Below, in pieces: positions 17,801 through 19,734 of a DNA stretch of 19,734 nt. Made by a program: the position numbers and the translations under genes. Under the pieces are notes generated by a model. That model ran no database searches and had not been told where the DNA came from. It worked only from the letters and a program-made list of their open reading frames with translations. Within the stretch, counting starts at the first letter, position 1. Every line of letters begins with the position of its first letter. Source of the DNA: an uncultured Ignavibacteria bacterium (GTDB lineage: Bacteria > Bacteroidota > Ignavibacteria > Ignavibacteriales > Ignavibacteriaceae); NCBI GenBank assembly GCA_937996765.1, contig CALKUG010000370.1:1-19734 (forward strand), in the 5' to 3' direction.

Positions 17801-18418
17801 ATTGTTAAAGTGTTCGAAGCGAGCGAATCGCGCGAGTATTCTTTTTTTGCGATGCAGTTTGTAGAAGGCAAAAACATTGCTGAGATTATTAAAGAAAGTG
17901 GAAAGTTTTCAATTCAAGAGGTGATAAAGGCCGGTATGCAGATTGCGGCCGCTTTAAGTGAGATTCATTCAAAAGGTATTTTGCACCGCGATATAAAATC
18001 TCATAATATTATGACATCGGAATCCGGTTATGTACTTATGGATTTTGGGCTCTCACGTTCATCACTACTTGGTTCCCAAACATCTACCGGAGCAGTAATA
18101 GGTACTTTGGGATACAGTGCCCCGGAGCAAATAACCAATAGTAGTTTGGATGAACGGACTGACATATTTGGATTGGGCGTAGTGCTTTACGAAATGGTTA
18201 CCGGTACTATGCCTTTTAAAGGAAATAACGAAATGGCATTACTCCATTCGCTTTTTAACCTTGATCCTGTTGAACCCGGAAAAATTAACGAATTAGTTCC
18301 AAAGGCACTATCAGATGTTATACTCAACTGTCTGCAAAAAAATCCACAAAATCGTTATCAGTCAAGCGAAGAGTTAGTGAGTAGTTTAGAAAGAATTAAG
18401 AATTATGATGAACAATAA
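14825..18418 (+). CDS. Receptor-like Ser/Thr protein kinase: lipobox, propeller and FG-GAP ectodomain, three membrane helices, C-terminal Hanks kinase
   Basis: A 1197-residue protein from a GTG start. The signal peptide ends in a lipobox (LLSC, Cys23). Residues about 45-345 hold YCF48/Asp-box-like strands such as NNGFAIGEKGTVLKYTNG. Residues about 365-705 carry FG-GAP/VCBS repeats with calcium-type DxDxDGxxD loops: DVDNDGNLD (421-429), DFNNDGRTD (533-541), DINGDGFTD (592-600), DYDNDGDFD (691-699) and two degenerate ones. Three hydrophobic helices follow (about 842-861, 874-892, 902-919), with basic residues (KRKWNAQKK, VKKRRRN) placing the kinase inside. The kinase (about 933-1190) is complete: GEGAMGVV, Lys962, Glu981, HRDIKSHN (Asp1056), DFG (1073-1075), SAPE (1098-1101). 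Most bacterial receptor kinases run the other way, with kinase first and sensor last. It is therefore predicted to be an inner-membrane receptor phosphorylating cytoplasmic targets. The first candidate is the sigma-54 activator whose gene overlaps its last 14 bases. Confidence 0.93.
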   Translation: MRYKNNSLFILCLLPLSLMLLSCSDSTLEKSEMRNISKSTTVWYRQAVVSLGAGISIESPNKGFAVSRGKGVSEKGAAYEFNDGKWIPTQQFDYSDFPQIIRYNSSTLWLLKHLVHKGNYRPVLTEIKNGISKDVELPIKMWDKNDFIMYRDIAINTDGTAFMVGQKGSILFYDKKSWSEFASPFDSLPGSNNFQNDLHSVYYNNGVGWIVGRGGLMLQLVGGKWKIVNSGTTEHLNCVEFVDKNNGFAIGEKGTVLKYTNGVWSQLNSGVRLSLKDIEVVGADEFYVVGARSLLLHYKNGNWTPNNDIKNYEDDFVGISTVLHNSERYFWVIGDLGIYTNYQNLGFSFTDVTSTVGLPTDFKAAVVGDVNNDFYPDIYFLNRNSPSRFYLNEGGKRFVQKLKPLSNKTSITWTQSAVFGDVDNDGNLDLFELSDDKNFMLLRGDGSGNFEDITDFSGIRLSEIDPTTPISARFINLLSDHGIDLYISNYNSMDNILFGNPIGEFSNSAFQNSKHASIPKEQGRESSGAVFSDFNNDGRTDILIPYRIQKNKSHFDLFYTKENKGYLEFEKSEQEAFYFEESTPIESVVASDINGDGFTDIIGYNRVRKTLLLLLNSEKGVFRKDTALFPSKMSIESTNPSNGVLCIVDINNDSKKDIFVGSHLLLNNDSIFVDVSIQSGMFAEGTYSYLDYDNDGDFDILVGTSDGLQGVRAKSFLYRNNLNPNPVNKLTLRYGFYDDFIGTSIVQKIGGKQETAVSKNILYEIGLGNNSQSSNQMNNLILPSHPQLGSSLYLEKGKTANEFFAGEYSGKRFIINSDGEWHPVKSLYVVFIRFLYLFSPVAEALKILFLIFILIIFYLYLKRKWNAQKKLFNTTVLSIYFLIYAVLTFFLYDIQSFLQHTLPPILLLGTFFLQGSIVVNDVKKRRRNLIGKYEIIKIVGEGAMGVVHKAIDTSNGNVVALKVLKKELFEDPENRKRFTNEGRILTSLNNPHIVKVFEASESREYSFFAMQFVEGKNIAEIIKESGKFSIQEVIKAGMQIAAALSEIHSKGILHRDIKSHNIMTSESGYVLMDFGLSRSSLLGSQTSTGAVIGTLGYSAPEQITNSSLDERTDIFGLGVVLYEMVTGTMPFKGNNEMALLHSLFNLDPVEPGKINELVPKALSDVILNCLQKNPQNRYQSSEELVSSLERIKNYDEQ

Positions 18419-19734
18419 CAAAGAAATAGAAGAGCAAATAAAAGAGCTGATTGCATTTTTATCGAGTGAGTTACAGAACATTGCAGAGCGTTACAAAGAT
18501 AAGAGTATTGAAAAAGATGTAAATGCATTATTTAGAACAATGTTGTTAAAATCGCAAAAAATTTCAGGCTCAATACAGAGAATGGGTGAACTTTTTGAAA
18601 GTGCCGAGAGGAATATTGATAGACTTGTTAAGCAGAGTAAGCGATTGGAATTACTGTTTACAACAGGACTCTCGTTCCAATCGGAAGCGGAAGTTAAAAC
18701 GATTCTTGAAACGGCAATTGATATACTTATTAAAGAGCTAAGGAGTTCAACAGGTTATATTGTTTTTTTAAACGAGTTAGGCATTGTAGAATCCGTTGTT
18801 TCGCGAAATATGAGCGATGAGCAAGAACAAAAAGCTTTTGAAATGAGTACTTCTGTTTTTCGAAAAGCAATTGATGAATTAGGTCCAATCAATTATTCCG
18901 GAAATATGGAAGATGTAGCCTCAAAGGCAAGCATTATCAATCTTCGGGTTTCGGCTGCTTTATGTATTCCTATGATTTCAGGACAAAAGGTATTAGGAGC
19001 TATCTATTTAGACAAACGCGATAGCAACCAGTATTTTGATGAGAGTGACGTAACGTTCTTAACTACTTTTACAAAGCAAGTAGTGAGTGCTTTGGATTCA
19101 TTAAACGCTTTACTGGCATTGCGCGAAGAGGCAATCAGCACATTGAACGAACGTTTTGATCAATTACGCGAGCATATGAATTGTGAAGCAATTATTGGGA
19201 ACAGTAAAAAGTTATACGATGTATTGGAATCTGTTAAAAAAGTAGCATCAGCCGATATACCGGTTTTTATATGTGGTGAAAACGGTACAGGAAAGGAATT
19301 GATTGCTCAAAGTATTCACAATAACAGTCCGCGGAATTCAGGACCATTTGTAGCAATAAATTGTGCTGCAATACCCTCAGATTTATTGGAATCAGAATTA
19401 TTTGGATATGAACAAGGAGCTTTTTCCGGTGCTACAAAGGCAAAACCCGGAAAACTTGAAATGGCGAATAACGGAACGTTTTTCTTTGATGAAATTGGTG
19501 ATATGAGTCCTAACCTCCAAGCAAAAATTTTGCGTGTGCTCCAGAATAAAACTGTGGAAAGGTTAGGTAGTAATCAATCACGGCAATTAAACGTGCGATT
19601 TATTGCTGCCACTAATCAAGATTTAGCGCTATTGGTAAAATCAAAGCAGTTTCGTGAAGATTTGTATTATAGAATACGTGTGATCGAAATAAAATTACCG
19701 GCATTAAGGGAGCGCAAAGAAGATATTGAAATAC
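18405..19734 (+). CDS. GAF-domain sigma-54-dependent transcriptional activator (3' end outside window)
   Basis: An open frame of 443 codons runs off the window from an ATG at 18405 (a second ATG at 18408 is equally possible). Residues 1-80 are a charged, helical, probably coiled region with no receiver or FHA motif. Residues about 82-235 form a GAF domain (AALCIPMISGQKVLGAIYLDKR at its core). The AAA+ domain starts near 260: Walker A GENGTGKE (291-298), sigma-54 contact loop GAFSGA (338-343), Walker B FFFDEIGD (359-366), sensor I AATNQD and FREDLYYR near the end of the window. It should remodel RNA polymerase-sigma-54 at -24/-12 promoters. The contact loop has Ser341 instead of the usual Thr (GAFTGA). 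The DNA-binding domain is expected beyond the window. The overlap with the kinase gene suggests that the kinase controls it, but the phosphosite is not visible. Confidence 0.92.
   Translation, partial: MMNNNKEIEEQIKELIAFLSSELQNIAERYKDKSIEKDVNALFRTMLLKSQKISGSIQRMGELFESAERNIDRLVKQSKRLELLFTTGLSFQSEAEVKTILETAIDILIKELRSSTGYIVFLNELGIVESVVSRNMSDEQEQKAFEMSTSVFRKAIDELGPINYSGNMEDVASKASIINLRVSAALCIPMISGQKVLGAIYLDKRDSNQYFDESDVTFLTTFTKQVVSALDSLNALLALREEAISTLNERFDQLREHMNCEAIIGNSKKLYDVLESVKKVASADIPVFICGENGTGKELIAQSIHNNSPRNSGPFVAINCAAIPSDLLESELFGYEQGAFSGATKAKPGKLEMANNGTFFFDEIGDMSPNLQAKILRVLQNKTVERLGSNQSRQLNVRFIAATNQDLALLVKSKQFREDLYYRIRVIEIKLPALRERKEDIEI

Noticed and set aside
17473..17877. A 134-codon minus-strand frame inside the kinase gene
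   Set aside because: It is the shadow of the membrane helices and kinase N-lobe, which carry clear motifs in the plus-strand frame.

Overview
The window is AT-rich bacterial DNA, most likely from the Ignavibacteria/Chlorobi side of the Bacteroidota. The main evidence is two secreted proteins with type IX secretion (T9SS) C-terminal sorting domains built on the core YPNPFNPST. One of them also carries the PVELTSFSA-type linker domain common before such tails in Ignavibacteria-like genomes. Other signs are a two-component sensor with a 14-repeat propeller and Y_Y_Y domain, and mixed use of Shine-Dalgarno sequences. The assignment rests on motif recognition only. The window is almost fully coding: no gap between genes exceeds about 200 bases, and no RNA gene, insertion sequence or CRISPR array was seen.

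Region 1 (1-4700): two divergent genes for exported Asp-box/YCF48-like beta-propeller proteins with T9SS tails. The left one (minus strand) runs off the window. A 201-base spacer between them contains an inverted repeat. A strong hairpin closes the right-hand gene.

Region 2 (4706-9322): a minus-strand pair made of a 1253-residue hybrid sensor histidine kinase (propeller, Y_Y_Y, membrane segment, HisKA, HATPase, receiver) and, one base after its stop codon, an ElbB-type DJ-1/PfpI protein. A divergent promoter region follows.

Region 3 (9323-12545): a plus-strand run of two tandem paralogous soluble PAS histidine kinases, each with the same four-cysteine signature and joined by an ATGA overlap, then a cation diffusion facilitator transporter 23 bases later. 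No response regulator is adjacent.

Region 4 (12563-14744): a minus-strand overlapping pair, a membrane-anchored SGNH/GDSL hydrolase followed by an exported alpha/beta hydrolase.

Region 5 (14825-19734): a 1197-residue receptor-like Ser/Thr protein kinase, overlapping by 14 bases a GAF-AAA+ sigma-54 activator that runs off the window. The kinase has an unusual layout: signal peptide with lipobox, extracytoplasmic Asp-box/YCF48-like repeats and calcium-type FG-GAP/VCBS repeats, three membrane segments, then a complete Hanks-type kinase at the C-terminus. With the activator it looks like an outside-to-promoter signalling route, and it is the most interesting system here.

Overall the window is dominated by signal transduction (five regulatory proteins) and by extracytoplasmic propellers, used both in secreted proteins and as sensor heads.
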